Shown: positions 7,805 through 16,295 of the stretch, one piece after another
Position numbering within the stretch: the stretch's first letter is position 1
Layout: the number at the start of each line of letters is the position of its first letter
DNA from: GJ-E10 sp035625725
GTDB lineage: Bacteria; Pseudomonadota; Gammaproteobacteria; Burkholderiales; Burkholderiaceae_F
Assembly (NCBI GenBank): GCA_035625725.1
Contig: DASPPB010000085.1
Span: 1 to 64,000 of the forward strand
DNA: 64,000 nucleotides
Direction of reading: 5' to 3'
Made by a program: the position numbers and the translations under genes
Notes under the pieces: generated by a model
The model's input: the letters and a program-made list of their open reading frames with translations, nothing else
Databases searched by the model: none
What the model was told of the DNA's origin: nothing

Positions 7805-9844
7805 ATGGAAACGAAGGTCTCCAAAAAAGAACACGCGGCGACCAATTTCATTCGCAACATCGTCGCCAGTGACCTGGCCGCGGGCCGCTTCGCCCAGCGG
7901 CACTGGAACGGTCAGCCGGGGGATGGGGATTTCGAGCGGCGCGGCTCTCCCGATGCGGCTCGCATCCGCACGCGGTTTCCGCCCGAACCCAACGGTTACC
8001 TGCACCTGGGGCACGCGAAGTCCATCTTTCTGAATTTCGGTCTGGCGCGCGATTTCCGCGGTCGCTGCCATATGCGCTTTGACGACACCAATCCGACGCG
8101 CGAGGAGCAGGAGTACGTCGACGCCATCCTGGAGGCCGTGCGCTGGCTGGGTTTTGACTGGGCCGATGCGACCCAGAACAACCTGTATTTCGCCTCGGAT
8201 TATTTCGAACGGCTCTACGAATGCGCGGAGTTTCTGGTCGCGCGCGGCCACGCCTACGTCGACCAGTTAAGCCCCGAGGAAATGCGGCTCACGCGCGGAA
8301 CCCTGACCGAGCCCGGACGTAATTCTCCCTACCGGGACCGGGCGCCCACGGAGAGTCTGGAACTGCTGCGGCAGATGCGCGCCGGCCAGCACCCCGAGGG
8401 CAGCATGGTGCTGCGGGCACGCATCGACATGACCTCGCCCAACATCAACATGCGCGATCCGACGCTGTATCGGATCCGGTTCGCGCATCACCACCGCACG
8501 GGCGACCAGTGGTGCATCTATCCGATGTACGACTTCACCCATGCCTTATCCGACGCCCTCGAGTGCATCACGCACAGCATTTGTACGCTCGAGTTCGAGG
8601 ACCATCGGCCGCTGTACGACTGGTGCGTCGAGCGCTGCGTGCCGACGCTGCGTGCCCCGCAGTGGCGCGAGGCCCTGGAGCTCGTGCGCTCGATTCGTGC
8701 GCAGGGGCTCGAGGCAGCGCGGGAGTTCGCCCTGCATTGCCATAATTTCGCGCACAAACTGTTTGCGAGCGAAGCCGAGACGCAAATGCGCGCATTGTTC
8801 ACCAGCTGGGAACATGCCCGCAGCGCAGTCGTGCGCGATCTCGACGCCTTCTTTGGACTGCTGCTCGGTCAAGCCGAGCAGTTTGCTCCGCTGCTCACCC
8901 ACGCTCTGGAGGAGCGCCGGCCCGATCCCTTCGAACTGCCGCGGCAATACGAATTTTCGCGGCTGAATCTCGATTACGTGGTGCTCAGCAAGCGCAAGCT
9001 CATTCAGCTCGTCGAGGAGCGCCTGGTCGACGGTTGGGACGATCCGCGGATGCCCACGATCGTCGGATTGCGCCGGCGCGGGTACACGCCGCAGAGTTTG
9101 GCGCTGTTTGCCGAGCGCATCGGCGTGAGCAAAGCCGACTCGCGCATCGATTTCGATGTGCTGGAGCAGGCTTTGCGCGAGGACCTCGATCCCCGCGTGC
9201 CGCGCGCGATCGCGGTTCTGGAGCCGCTGCGTCTGGTTCTCACGAATGTCGAGGCGGCGACCAAGGAAATCTGCCGGGCACCGGTGCATCCGCACCTGCC
9301 CGAACGCGGAATGCGCGAACTGGCGCTGCGCCGCGAACTGTGGATCGACGCGCAGGACTTCCTTGAGCACCCGCCCGCGGATTACTTTCGCCTTTGTCCC
9401 GGCGGCATGGTGCGGCTGCGCTACGCCTACGTGATCCGCTGCACGGATTTCGAGAAGGACGCCGACGGCACGGTGCGCGTCGTCTACGCCGAAATACTGC
9501 CGCTGACGAGAAGCGGCACGGCCGGCGCCAACAGCGTAAAGGTCAAGGGCGCGATTCACTGGCTCGCGGTGGCCGACGCGGTGCCGGTGGAGGTGCGGCT
9601 CTTCGACCGGCTCTTTACGCTCGCCGATCCCGACGCGAGCGCGTCGGATTACCGCACGCTGCTCCATGCGGGCAGCCGGCGGGTCCTGCGTTCCTACGCG
9701 GAGCCGTCGCTGGCCGGCGTGCTGGCCGAGGACCGGTATCAGTTTGAACGGCACGGATATTTCGTCGCCGATCGAGTCGATCACCAATCGCAACGTCCGG
9801 TGTTTAACCGTATCTCCACCTTGAAGGACTCGCGCGCTCGCTAG
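7805..9844 (+). CDS. glnS: Glutaminyl-tRNA synthetase with internal insertion
   Basis: Class I aminoacyl-tRNA synthetase charging tRNA-Gln with glutamine. The HIGH motif is HLGH (67-70) after TRFPPEPNGY; the KMSKS equivalent is VLSKRKL near 393-399; LRRRGYTPQS and the C-terminal beta-barrel anticodon-binding region follow. The protein is 679 residues against about 554 in E. coli. About 26 extra residues are N-terminal. The main excess is an in-frame, helix-rich insertion: 105 residues separate W273 of LYDW from P379 of LPRQYEFSR, where E. coli has 10. Flanking motifs on both sides are intact and the frame is unbroken, so this is not an assembly error in any obvious way. Start ATG at 7805 is chosen from the conserved TNFIRNIV segment (13-20). 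It starts 8 bp after the glycosyltransferase stop. Confidence 0.95.
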   Translation: METKVSKKEHAATNFIRNIVASDLAAGRFAQRHWNGQPGDGDFERRGSPDAARIRTRFPPEPNGYLHLGHAKSIFLNFGLARDFRGRCHMRFDDTNPTREEQEYVDAILEAVRWLGFDWADATQNNLYFASDYFERLYECAEFLVARGHAYVDQLSPEEMRLTRGTLTEPGRNSPYRDRAPTESLELLRQMRAGQHPEGSMVLRARIDMTSPNINMRDPTLYRIRFAHHHRTGDQWCIYPMYDFTHALSDALECITHSICTLEFEDHRPLYDWCVERCVPTLRAPQWREALELVRSIRAQGLEAAREFALHCHNFAHKLFASEAETQMRALFTSWEHARSAVVRDLDAFFGLLLGQAEQFAPLLTHALEERRPDPFELPRQYEFSRLNLDYVVLSKRKLIQLVEERLVDGWDDPRMPTIVGLRRRGYTPQSLALFAERIGVSKADSRIDFDVLEQALREDLDPRVPRAIAVLEPLRLVLTNVEAATKEICRAPVHPHLPERGMRELALRRELWIDAQDFLEHPPADYFRLCPGGMVRLRYAYVIRCTDFEKDADGTVRVVYAEILPLTRSGTAGANSVKVKGAIHWLAVADAVPVEVRLFDRLFTLADPDASASDYRTLLHAGSRRVLRSYAEPSLAGVLAEDRYQFERHGYFVADRVDHQSQRPVFNRISTLKDSRAR

Positions 9845-9911
9845 CGCTCGGCGCCGATGACGCTATTGGTCTGGCCAGCGGCAGTTGGATCAAACAACGC
9901 GGTGATGCGCG

Positions 9912-11741
9912 ATGGATAGTGTTGTCAACGCGGTAGGGCAGATTCGCGAGCGCATCGAGGCGCTGCGCGAGCGCATGCGTGCGCACGGATTGTCGACCTG
10001 GATCGCGTTGTCCTCCGATCCGCATCTGTCGGAATACCTTCCCGAACGATGGCAGTCGCGCCGGTGGCTCACCGGATTTTCCGGCTCCGCCGGCACCTTG
10101 GTGCTCACCGCCGATTTTGCGGGAGTTTGGGTCGACAGCCGCTACTGGGTGGATGCTGAGGCGCAATTGGCCGGTACCGGAATCGAGACCGTGCGCGCGA
10201 GCAGCGCCCTGGGTTCGGCACTGTTTGACTGGCTCGGGCAACACGTCGCCCAGGACTCGGAGGTGGGCATCGACGGCACCTGTCTTGGCCTTTCGGTGGC
10301 CCGCTCGCTCGAAGCGGCGCTGCAAAAGCGCGGGGCGCGCCTGCGCACGGATCTGGATTTGCCCGAGGAAATCTGGCCCGCACGCCCGGCGCTGCCGACC
10401 GCGCCCGTGCGCGAACGCTCCCGCGCGCTGGAGTCGCTCGGTCGTCGCGAAAAACTGGCCCAGGTGCGCGAACAGATGGCCGCGCTCGGCGCCCGCTGGC
10501 ATTGGATCTCGAGCCTCGACGATATCGCCTGGCTGCTCAATCTTCGCGGCGCCGACGTTCCGTTTAACCCGGTGTTTCTGGCCCATGTGCTGATCGGCCC
10601 CGATGCGGTACGACTGTTCCTCGCCCCGGGCAAGGTCGCACCACCGTTGGAGGAGCAGTTGCGCGCCGACGGCGTGACAATCGTTGACTACGGACAGGCG
10701 GCGGCGGCATTGCGGGCCCTGCCACCCGGCGAGGTCCTCTTGCTCGACCCGCGTCGCGTGACGCTGGCACTGGCACGATCCGTCTGTGAGGGGGTACGCA
10801 TCGTCGAGCAGGTCAATCCGACGACGTTGCTCAAGTCGCGCAAGACCGATGCCGAACTGGCCAATGTGCGCAAGGCCATGGAGCAAGACGGCGCGGCGCT
10901 TTGTGAATTTTTCGTCTGGCTGGAACAGGCGCTGGACCGGTGCGAGCGCATAACGGAGCTCACAATCGACGAGCGCCTCACCGAACAGCGCGCCCGCCGC
11001 CCGGGTTTCGTGAGTCTGAGCTTTGGCACGATTGCAGCCTTTAACGCCAATGGTGCTTCGCCGCACTACAGCGCCACGGCCAGCTCGCACGCCGTCATCT
11101 GCGAGCGCGCGGGCTGCGCCGACGGACTGCTGCTAATCGACTCGGGCGGTCAGTACGAAACGGGCACGACCGATATCACGCGGGTCATCGCGATCGGCCG
11201 CGTCACGGCAGAACAGCGCCGGGACTTCACGCTCGTTCTCAAGGGGATGATTCAACTCTCCCGGACCCAGTTCCCGCGGGGCACGCGATCGCCCATGCTC
11301 GACGCTTTGGCGCGAGCGCCGATTTGGGCCGCGGGGATTGACTACGGGCACGGCACCGGCCATGGCGTGGGCTATTTCCTCAACGTGCACGAGGGCCCCC
11401 AGTCGATCTCGCCGCATTTGGCACCGGATCCGAACACCGCCATGGAGCCGGGGATGATCACATCCAACGAGCCCGGCATCTATCGGCCGGGCCTGTGGGG
11501 CGTGCGTATCGAAAATCTGCTGGCAACCGTACCGGCGGGCAGCGGCCCGTTCGGCGAGTTTCTCGCCTTTGAGACCCTGACCCTGTGCCCGATCGATACG
11601 CGCTGCATCGAGCCCGGCTTGCTGCGTCCCGACGAGCTGGCGTGGCTCAACGATTATCACCGGACGGTGCGCGAGCGCTTGAGCCCGTGGGTGGGCGCCG
11701 CCGCGGCCGCCTGGCTGCAGCGCTCGACCCAACCCCTGTGA
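9912..11741 (+). CDS. pepP: Xaa-Pro aminopeptidase (M24B, long form)
   Basis: Cytoplasmic metallopeptidase removing an N-terminal residue that precedes proline. The 609-residue length matches the three-domain eukaryote-like form (XPNPEP1 type) rather than the 440-residue E. coli PepP. Two N-terminal creatinase-like domains cover about 1-320 and the pita-bread catalytic domain 325-560. All five metal ligands of the M24 fold are visible: D410, D421, H484 (in GHGTGHGVG), E520 (SNEPGIY) and E534 (RIENLL). A C-terminal tail of about 60 residues follows. Its stop codon directly abuts the stop codon of the convergent protease gene. Confidence 0.93.
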   Translation: MDSVVNAVGQIRERIEALRERMRAHGLSTWIALSSDPHLSEYLPERWQSRRWLTGFSGSAGTLVLTADFAGVWVDSRYWVDAEAQLAGTGIETVRASSALGSALFDWLGQHVAQDSEVGIDGTCLGLSVARSLEAALQKRGARLRTDLDLPEEIWPARPALPTAPVRERSRALESLGRREKLAQVREQMAALGARWHWISSLDDIAWLLNLRGADVPFNPVFLAHVLIGPDAVRLFLAPGKVAPPLEEQLRADGVTIVDYGQAAAALRALPPGEVLLLDPRRVTLALARSVCEGVRIVEQVNPTTLLKSRKTDAELANVRKAMEQDGAALCEFFVWLEQALDRCERITELTIDERLTEQRARRPGFVSLSFGTIAAFNANGASPHYSATASSHAVICERAGCADGLLLIDSGGQYETGTTDITRVIAIGRVTAEQRRDFTLVLKGMIQLSRTQFPRGTRSPMLDALARAPIWAAGIDYGHGTGHGVGYFLNVHEGPQSISPHLAPDPNTAMEPGMITSNEPGIYRPGLWGVRIENLLATVPAGSGPFGEFLAFETLTLCPIDTRCIEPGLLRPDELAWLNDYHRTVRERLSPWVGAAAAAWLQRSTQPL

Positions 11742-12857
11742 TCAGCGTCCGACCTCGATGACCCGGACGCGCACCTTGCGCTCCCGGTCGTCGCGCACAA
11801 CGGTGAGATCCACCATGGCGTCCACGCCGCTTCGGCCCAGTTCGGCGACAAAATTCGACAGCGTCTCGATGCGCTTGCCGTTGACACCGACGATGACGTC
11901 ACCCAAGTCACCGGTCTTGGGGTTCATCGGCCGCAGTCCCGCCTCGGCTGCCGGTGTGCCGCGTCGTACTTCCGCAATGACCACACCGGCGATGCCCGCT
12001 CGCTCGACCAAGTCGGGGCGCACGGGTGTGATTCCAATGCCCGGCAGCGGCGCGCGCCCGCGCGAAATGAGCGAAGGCACGACGCGATTGACAAGATCGA
12101 CTGGAATCGCAAATCCGATGCCCGCCGAACTGCCACTGTCCGAGCGGATCGCGGTGTTCACGCCCACCAGACGGCCGGCGCTGTCGAGCAGGGGACCGCC
12201 GGAGTTTCCGGGGTTGATCGCCGCGTCGGTCTGGATGACGCCCGCGATTTCGCGTTCGTAGCTGGTGGGCAGCTCGCGGTCGAGCGCACTCACGATCCCG
12301 TGCGTGAGCGTGCGTTGCAGCCCGAACGGGTTTCCGATCGCGTAGACCGACTGCCCGATTTTCAGGTCGCTCGACGTTCCCAATCCGATCGGCCGCAGCC
12401 CGCGAGGGGGGCGCAACAGTTTGATCACCGCCAGGTCGTACTCGGGCGAAGCGCCGATGACCCGCGCCTCAATCGGATCGCCGGCATCGAGTTGCACGAA
12501 GACGTGGGAGGCGCCCTCCACCACGTGGTTATTGGTCACGATGTGCCCAGCCGTGTCCCAGACAAAACCGCTTCCGGCGCCTTGCTGCGTTACTTGGGCC
12601 CCGAAGAATCCGGCGCTGTGAACGACTTCGGTCGTGATATAGGCCACGGAGGGAGCGGCGGCCTCAAAAAGCGCAATCATCGACTGCTCGGAAGGCGCCA
12701 GCGGACCGCGGGGCGCGATACTGCGCGGCTCCGCCCGCTCGCGTGCTCCGGTCGAGAGCCCGCAAAAGGCTATGAGCAAGGCGCCGAGTAACGGCACCAG
12801 GACCGGGCGCGCCGCCCTGCGCCCTGATGCGCCGGGCAGACTTGATTTCCGATCCAT
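11742..12857 (-). CDS. degQ: Periplasmic trypsin-like serine protease, DegP/DegQ/DegS family
   Basis: A 371-residue S1C protease with a membrane-spanning or signal segment near residues 18-34, a trypsin-like domain and a single PDZ domain (about 270-365). The catalytic triad is H111 (TNNHVV), D141 (EYDLAVI) and S219 (NPGNSGGP). One PDZ and no long Q-linker point to a DegS/AlgW/MucD-like size, shorter than DegP. It probably takes part in envelope protein quality control, or in stress signalling if it works like DegS. The ATG at 12857 is preferred over the upstream GTG because GGAGG lies 11 nt before it. The stop is immediately adjacent to the pepP stop on the other strand. Confidence 0.9.
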   Translation of the reverse strand: MDRKSSLPGASGRRAARPVLVPLLGALLIAFCGLSTGARERAEPRSIAPRGPLAPSEQSMIALFEAAAPSVAYITTEVVHSAGFFGAQVTQQGAGSGFVWDTAGHIVTNNHVVEGASHVFVQLDAGDPIEARVIGASPEYDLAVIKLLRPPRGLRPIGLGTSSDLKIGQSVYAIGNPFGLQRTLTHGIVSALDRELPTSYEREIAGVIQTDAAINPGNSGGPLLDSAGRLVGVNTAIRSDSGSSAGIGFAIPVDLVNRVVPSLISRGRAPLPGIGITPVRPDLVERAGIAGVVIAEVRRGTPAAEAGLRPMNPKTGDLGDVIVGVNGKRIETLSNFVAELGRSGVDAMVDLTVVRDDRERKVRVRVIEVGR

Positions 12858-13010
12858 GCGACGCAACACCTCCGTTCCTGGCAGCCCGCTTCAAGGTAAA
12901 GGGAGATTATGGCGTGCCCCGGAGGCTTCTCACGCGGCGCGCGCGAGGCGCCGGACCAAGGAAGTGCGTCATAATGGCCCCGGTATCCTTCGCATCCGCC
13001 GAGTAACTCG

Positions 13011-13379
13011 ATGTCCGACGTCACGACTCCGAGCGCCGCCGACCGCAGCTTTGACCTGTCGCTGCGGTTGCTCACCGCGCTGGTGCTGGCCGCCCTGGCC
13101 GGCAGCGTGAGCTTTCTCGCCTACCGATGGCTCGCGCCGCGTTTGTCGCAGACGGATTCTGCGGCCGCGACTATGAAAATCGCGCCCCGACCCGCGGCTC
13201 CTGTCGCCAGCGAGGCCGGATCGACGCGCGGCGATCAGGTACTCATGGACCCCGGCCGAGTGTTCCGGTGCGAAGAACAGGGGCGCGTGTCCTTTTCCGA
13301 TCAGGCGTGCGCCAACGGTGCACCGCCGGGCGCTGGCTCGGCGCCCGCACACACGAAACCCGCCCCCGCGGCGCACTGA
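13011..13379 (+). CDS. Small membrane-anchored protein, DUF4124-like
   Basis: A 122-residue protein of unknown function. One transmembrane helix lies about 19-42, then an alanine/proline-rich segment, then VFRCEEQGRVSFSDQACANG (about 85-104), which resembles the short DUF4124 motif with two cysteines and the phrase SDQ-x-C. The remainder would face the periplasm. The start is ATG at 13011. It is divergent from the protease gene. No operon partner is evident. The assignment to DUF4124 is by eye. Confidence 0.6.
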   Translation: MSDVTTPSAADRSFDLSLRLLTALVLAALAGSVSFLAYRWLAPRLSQTDSAAATMKIAPRPAAPVASEAGSTRGDQVLMDPGRVFRCEEQGRVSFSDQACANGAPPGAGSAPAHTKPAPAAH

Positions 13380-13447
13380 CCGGGCCAAGAGGCTCCACAA
13401 ACGGCAGTTGCCGTGTTCGCGGGCCAAGCCGCCCGTGGGCTAGGAGT

Positions 13448-13891
13448 TCAGGCGGCGGCCTCTTCGGCGGGGGCGCGTTGCGCCGGCGCCGCCGCGGCTG
13501 CCTCGCGTTCGCGTAAATGAACCCCCAAAGCAGCATCCATCGAGTTCGCGTGGGCTTCGAACCACTGCGGTAGCTCCTCAGCCAGTCGCGCCACGATTTC
13601 GGAGTCGCCCGCGTCGAAGCGCCGGCGCACCTCCGCGACCACTTCCAGCAGCAGCTCGTGTTCGCGCTGGTGGCACTCGCAGGCAGGGAAGCGCGAGTCG
13701 CGCATCCAGCGCTCCTCCTGCGCACAGTGCCGCAGCAGGTGCTCGTGCAGGGCGAGGAGCTTTTCGCCCTCATCGCCCGAGTGCTGCAACGCACGCACCA
13801 GTTCGTGGAATTCCCGATGCATCTCGTCCATGGGTCCGTAGCCGACCTCAAAACAGCCCAGATCGGTAACAGTCTGCTCGTTGTCTGTCAT
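13448..13891 (-). CDS. Hemerythrin-domain protein
   Basis: A 147-residue bacteriohemerythrin-like protein expected to bind a di-iron centre and reversibly oxygen, or to act in oxygen/NO sensing or iron handling. Candidate ligands in the family order are H25, H51/H55 with E59 (HLLRHCAQEE), H74/H78 (CHQREHE), H114 and D119 (HANSMD). The last 20 residues are alanine-rich. The ATG at 13891 is set by GGAGG 8 nt upstream. It lies 199 bp downstream of the universal stress protein gene on the same strand, and the theme of oxygen-related genes fits the FNR site there, but no FNR box directly precedes hemerythrin. Confidence 0.87.
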   Translation of the reverse strand: MTDNEQTVTDLGCFEVGYGPMDEMHREFHELVRALQHSGDEGEKLLALHEHLLRHCAQEERWMRDSRFPACECHQREHELLLEVVAEVRRRFDAGDSEIVARLAEELPQWFEAHANSMDAALGVHLREREAAAAAPAQRAPAEEAAA

Positions 13892-14090
13892 GATCGTTGC
13901 CTCCAACGGTTTGCTTTGCGATCCGGGTCGCGACAGGTTATTGGCCCATGTCGCCGATTTGCAGCGTGCGCGTGGCTGCAGCGCGCGCCAATCACCTATT
14001 CAGGCGCCGCCCGCGCATCTGGGCACGCTGCCGCTGCTGTGGGTTTGGTTTTCACGTTTGTTGCACTGCGCAAAATCGACCGGGCCAGGG

Positions 14091-14525
14091 CTAGCGGTAC
14101 ACGATCACAGGAACCGAACTGTGAGTGAGCACTTTCTGGGTTTCGCTTCCCAGCAGGACCGCACCCAATCCGCGGCGCCCGTGCGAGGCCATGCATATTG
14201 CGTCACATCCATAGCGCGTGGCCGTCTCGATGATCGCGTCAAAGGGCGAAAACGAGCGCACGACGGTCGTTTCCACGGGCACGCCTCCTTTTTGCGCGAG
14301 GCGCTCGAGCGTTGACAGACGCTCTTGCGCAACCTCATCGGCGCGCTGCTCGTACTCGGCAACCGTCTCGGGCCGGTACTCCGACAGGCTCGCGTAGGCG
14401 TAGGGCTCGACCACCGTTACTCCGACAATCCGCGCGCCGAGCTTGCTCGCAAGCTCGACGGCGGCTTGCACGGCACGCACGGACAGCTCCGAGCCGTCCG
14501 TTGGCACCAAAATCTTGCTGAACAT
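14091..14525 (-). CDS. Universal stress protein (UspA family)
   Basis: A 144-residue single-domain Usp protein. It opens with KILVPTDGSE (4-13) and ends with the ATP-binding signature SHGRRGLGAVLLGS, that is G-x9-GS, although the first glycine of the classical G-x2-G-x9-G(S/T) motif is alanine here. It is probably a nucleotide-binding stress protein helping survival under energy limitation. A perfect FNR-type palindrome lies at 14619-14632, about 100 bp upstream, with a suitably placed -10 element, so anaerobic induction is predicted. In Pseudomonas aeruginosa several usp genes are Anr-dependent, which makes this plausible. Confidence 0.9.
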   Translation of the reverse strand: MFSKILVPTDGSELSVRAVQAAVELASKLGARIVGVTVVEPYAYASLSEYRPETVAEYEQRADEVAQERLSTLERLAQKGGVPVETTVVRSFSPFDAIIETATRYGCDAICMASHGRRGLGAVLLGSETQKVLTHSSVPVIVYR

Positions 14526-14618
14526 GGCCTACTCCTGAGTTGTGTCCGAGGCGCTCGCCCCGCAGTCCGCGCCAGAACTATTCGAGAAAAGATGCTAGTG
14601 CCTGGCACGATGCCAAGC

Positions 14619-14632
14619 TTGACAGCGGTCAA
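14619..14632 (-). promoter_or_regulatory. FNR/ANR box of the universal stress protein gene
   Basis: TTGACAGCGGTCAA is a perfect inverted repeat TTGAC-N4-GTCAA of the FNR/ANR/DNR type. On the minus strand a -10-like TAGCAT sits at 14597-14592, which places the start site near 14585 and the box centre near -41, the class II activator geometry. The box overlaps the stop codon of tcdA (14629-14631), so the promoter begins inside the end of the upstream gene. The start codon of the usp gene is 94 bp from the box. Confidence 0.7.
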
Positions 14633-15417
14633 GGGGCACGAAACTGCTCCAGCGCCCACGCCGCGGCGGCCAGACCCATTGTCGCCGTGACCGTCACGCA
14701 AGAGCCGTAGCCGCCGCAGGCAAGAGGACTGCCGGGCGCCGACTGCGGCGGCTCGCAGGCCGGGGCCGATGCAACCACAGGCTCGTCGGAGAACACGGCC
14801 TGCACTCCAAAGCGCGTCGCGCGCGGGCCGCGACCCGGGCCGCAAAAGCCGTAATCGCGCCGCAGGTGCTGGCGCAACCTTGCGAGCAGCCGGTCCCCCC
14901 GCGCCCGGGCCAGGTCATCGCGACGTATCCGCGACGGATCCACACGGCCGCCGGCTCCACCGCAGGTCACTATGGCGATGGCATTGCGATGGGCATGCGC
15001 GACGAGCGCGGCTTTGGCTGCGACGTGGTCGATGCAGTCGATCACGAGGTCCACGTTCTGCAAGCAACGCTCGACGTTGTCCTCCGAGACAAAGTCTTCC
15101 AGCGCTCGCACATCGGCCGCCGGATGAATGGCCCGGATGCGCTGCGCCATCGCCAGGACCTTGGCCTTGCCATAGTCCGGATCGAGTGCGTGGATCTGAC
15201 GATTGGTGTTGCTCTCGGCGACGTGATCCAGATCGACGAGCGTGAGGTTGCCCACGCCGGAGCGGGCCAGGGCTTCGGCGGCCCACGTGCCCACTCCGCC
15301 CAGGCCGATCACGGCAATGCGCGCACTGCCAAAGCGCGCAAGGGTGGCATCGCCGTAGAGGCGGGCCACCGCCCCAAAACGCCGCTGCAAATCCGCGACG
15401 GAAGCATCGCCACTCAT
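14629..15417 (-). CDS. tcdA: tRNA threonylcarbamoyladenosine dehydratase
   Basis: A 262-residue E1/ThiF-like enzyme of the TcdA (CsdL/YgdL) family that cyclises t6A37 of tRNA to ct6A using ATP. The nucleotide-binding GLGGVG is at 38-43 after ARIAVI, followed by NLTLVDLD and the conserved SNTNRQIHAL. The IDCIDHVAAKAAL and IVTCGGAGG segments complete the family pattern. The open frame extends to 15543 but the ATG at 15417 gives the usual N-terminus. TsaC/Sua5, encoded at 20.8-21.9 kb, makes the t6A precursor activated group, so both ends of this tRNA modification are in the window. Confidence 0.9.
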   Translation of the reverse strand: MSGDASVADLQRRFGAVARLYGDATLARFGSARIAVIGLGGVGTWAAEALARSGVGNLTLVDLDHVAESNTNRQIHALDPDYGKAKVLAMAQRIRAIHPAADVRALEDFVSEDNVERCLQNVDLVIDCIDHVAAKAALVAHAHRNAIAIVTCGGAGGRVDPSRIRRDDLARARGDRLLARLRQHLRRDYGFCGPGRGPRATRFGVQAVFSDEPVVASAPACEPPQSAPGSPLACGGYGSCVTVTATMGLAAAAWALEQFRAP

Positions 15418-15520
15418 CTCGTGCACGCAGTCAGTACAATGGTTGCCGGGGTTGCGGCCGCACGGTACGAAAGTGGGCCCGGCGCCCGAAAAAATTTCGC
15501 ACGCGATATTGCCGCGCATC

Positions 15521-16159
15521 ATGCCCAAAGCCAATCTTCGCACCGAATATCTTCGCGCGGCGCTGCACGAGGAGAACGCGGGTCAAGACCCGTTTACGCT
15601 TTTTGCCCGCTGGTACGATGACGCGGTGCATGCGGGAGGTCCGGACCGCAATGCGATGTCTCTGGCCACGAGCGGCGCCGACGGCCAGCCCAGCGTCCGG
15701 ATTGTCCTGTGCAAAGAATTCGACCGCAACGGGTTCGTCTTTTTCACGAACTATGCGAGCCGCAAGGGTCGCGAACTGACGGAAAACCCGAAGGCCTGCC
15801 TGCTGTTTTACTGGCCGGATCTGGAGCGGCAGGTACGCATCGATGGTCAGGTCGAAGTGATCCCGACCGGCGAGTCCGACGCGTATTTTGCCGAGCGTCC
15901 GCTGGAAGCGCGCATCGGCGCGTGGGCGTCGCCGCAAAGCGAACCGATCGCGAGTCGCGAAGCGCTTGAGCACCGTTATGCCGAGATGGAGCAGCGCTTC
16001 GCGGGCCAATCGGGGCCACCGCGCCCACCGCACTGGGGAGGCTACCGGCTCGTGCCCAGCAGCCTCGAGTTCTGGCAAGGAAGGCCCTCGAGGCTGCACG
16101 ACCGGCTCTTGTTCACGCGGCGCGGGGCGGAATGGGAACTCGTCCGGCTTGCGCCGTGA
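15521..16159 (+). CDS. pdxH: Pyridoxine/pyridoxamine 5'-phosphate oxidase
   Basis: FMN-dependent oxidase making pyridoxal 5'-phosphate. The 212 residues include RTEYLRAALHEENAGQDP near the start, RIVLCKEFD and GFVFFTNYASRKG (FMN-binding, about 67-90), and the C-terminal PSSLEFWQGRPSRLHDR, which holds the conserved substrate-binding histidine and arginines. The ATG at 15521 is chosen over an upstream one because the family N-terminus begins there. It is divergent from tcdA and followed by a 136 bp gap before the response regulator. Confidence 0.95.
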   Translation: MPKANLRTEYLRAALHEENAGQDPFTLFARWYDDAVHAGGPDRNAMSLATSGADGQPSVRIVLCKEFDRNGFVFFTNYASRKGRELTENPKACLLFYWPDLERQVRIDGQVEVIPTGESDAYFAERPLEARIGAWASPQSEPIASREALEHRYAEMEQRFAGQSGPPRPPHWGGYRLVPSSLEFWQGRPSRLHDRLLFTRRGAEWELVRLAP

Positions 16160-16295
16160 TTGCATGCCAGACGCAAAAACCGGCGCCACGCAGCGCGGGC
16201 ATGATCCAAACGTTTGCCGCGCTTATCGGGGGGTTCGTCGATCGCACGGCATAGGGCTATCATACAGACTTACCGCATGCCGGAACCGCCAAACC

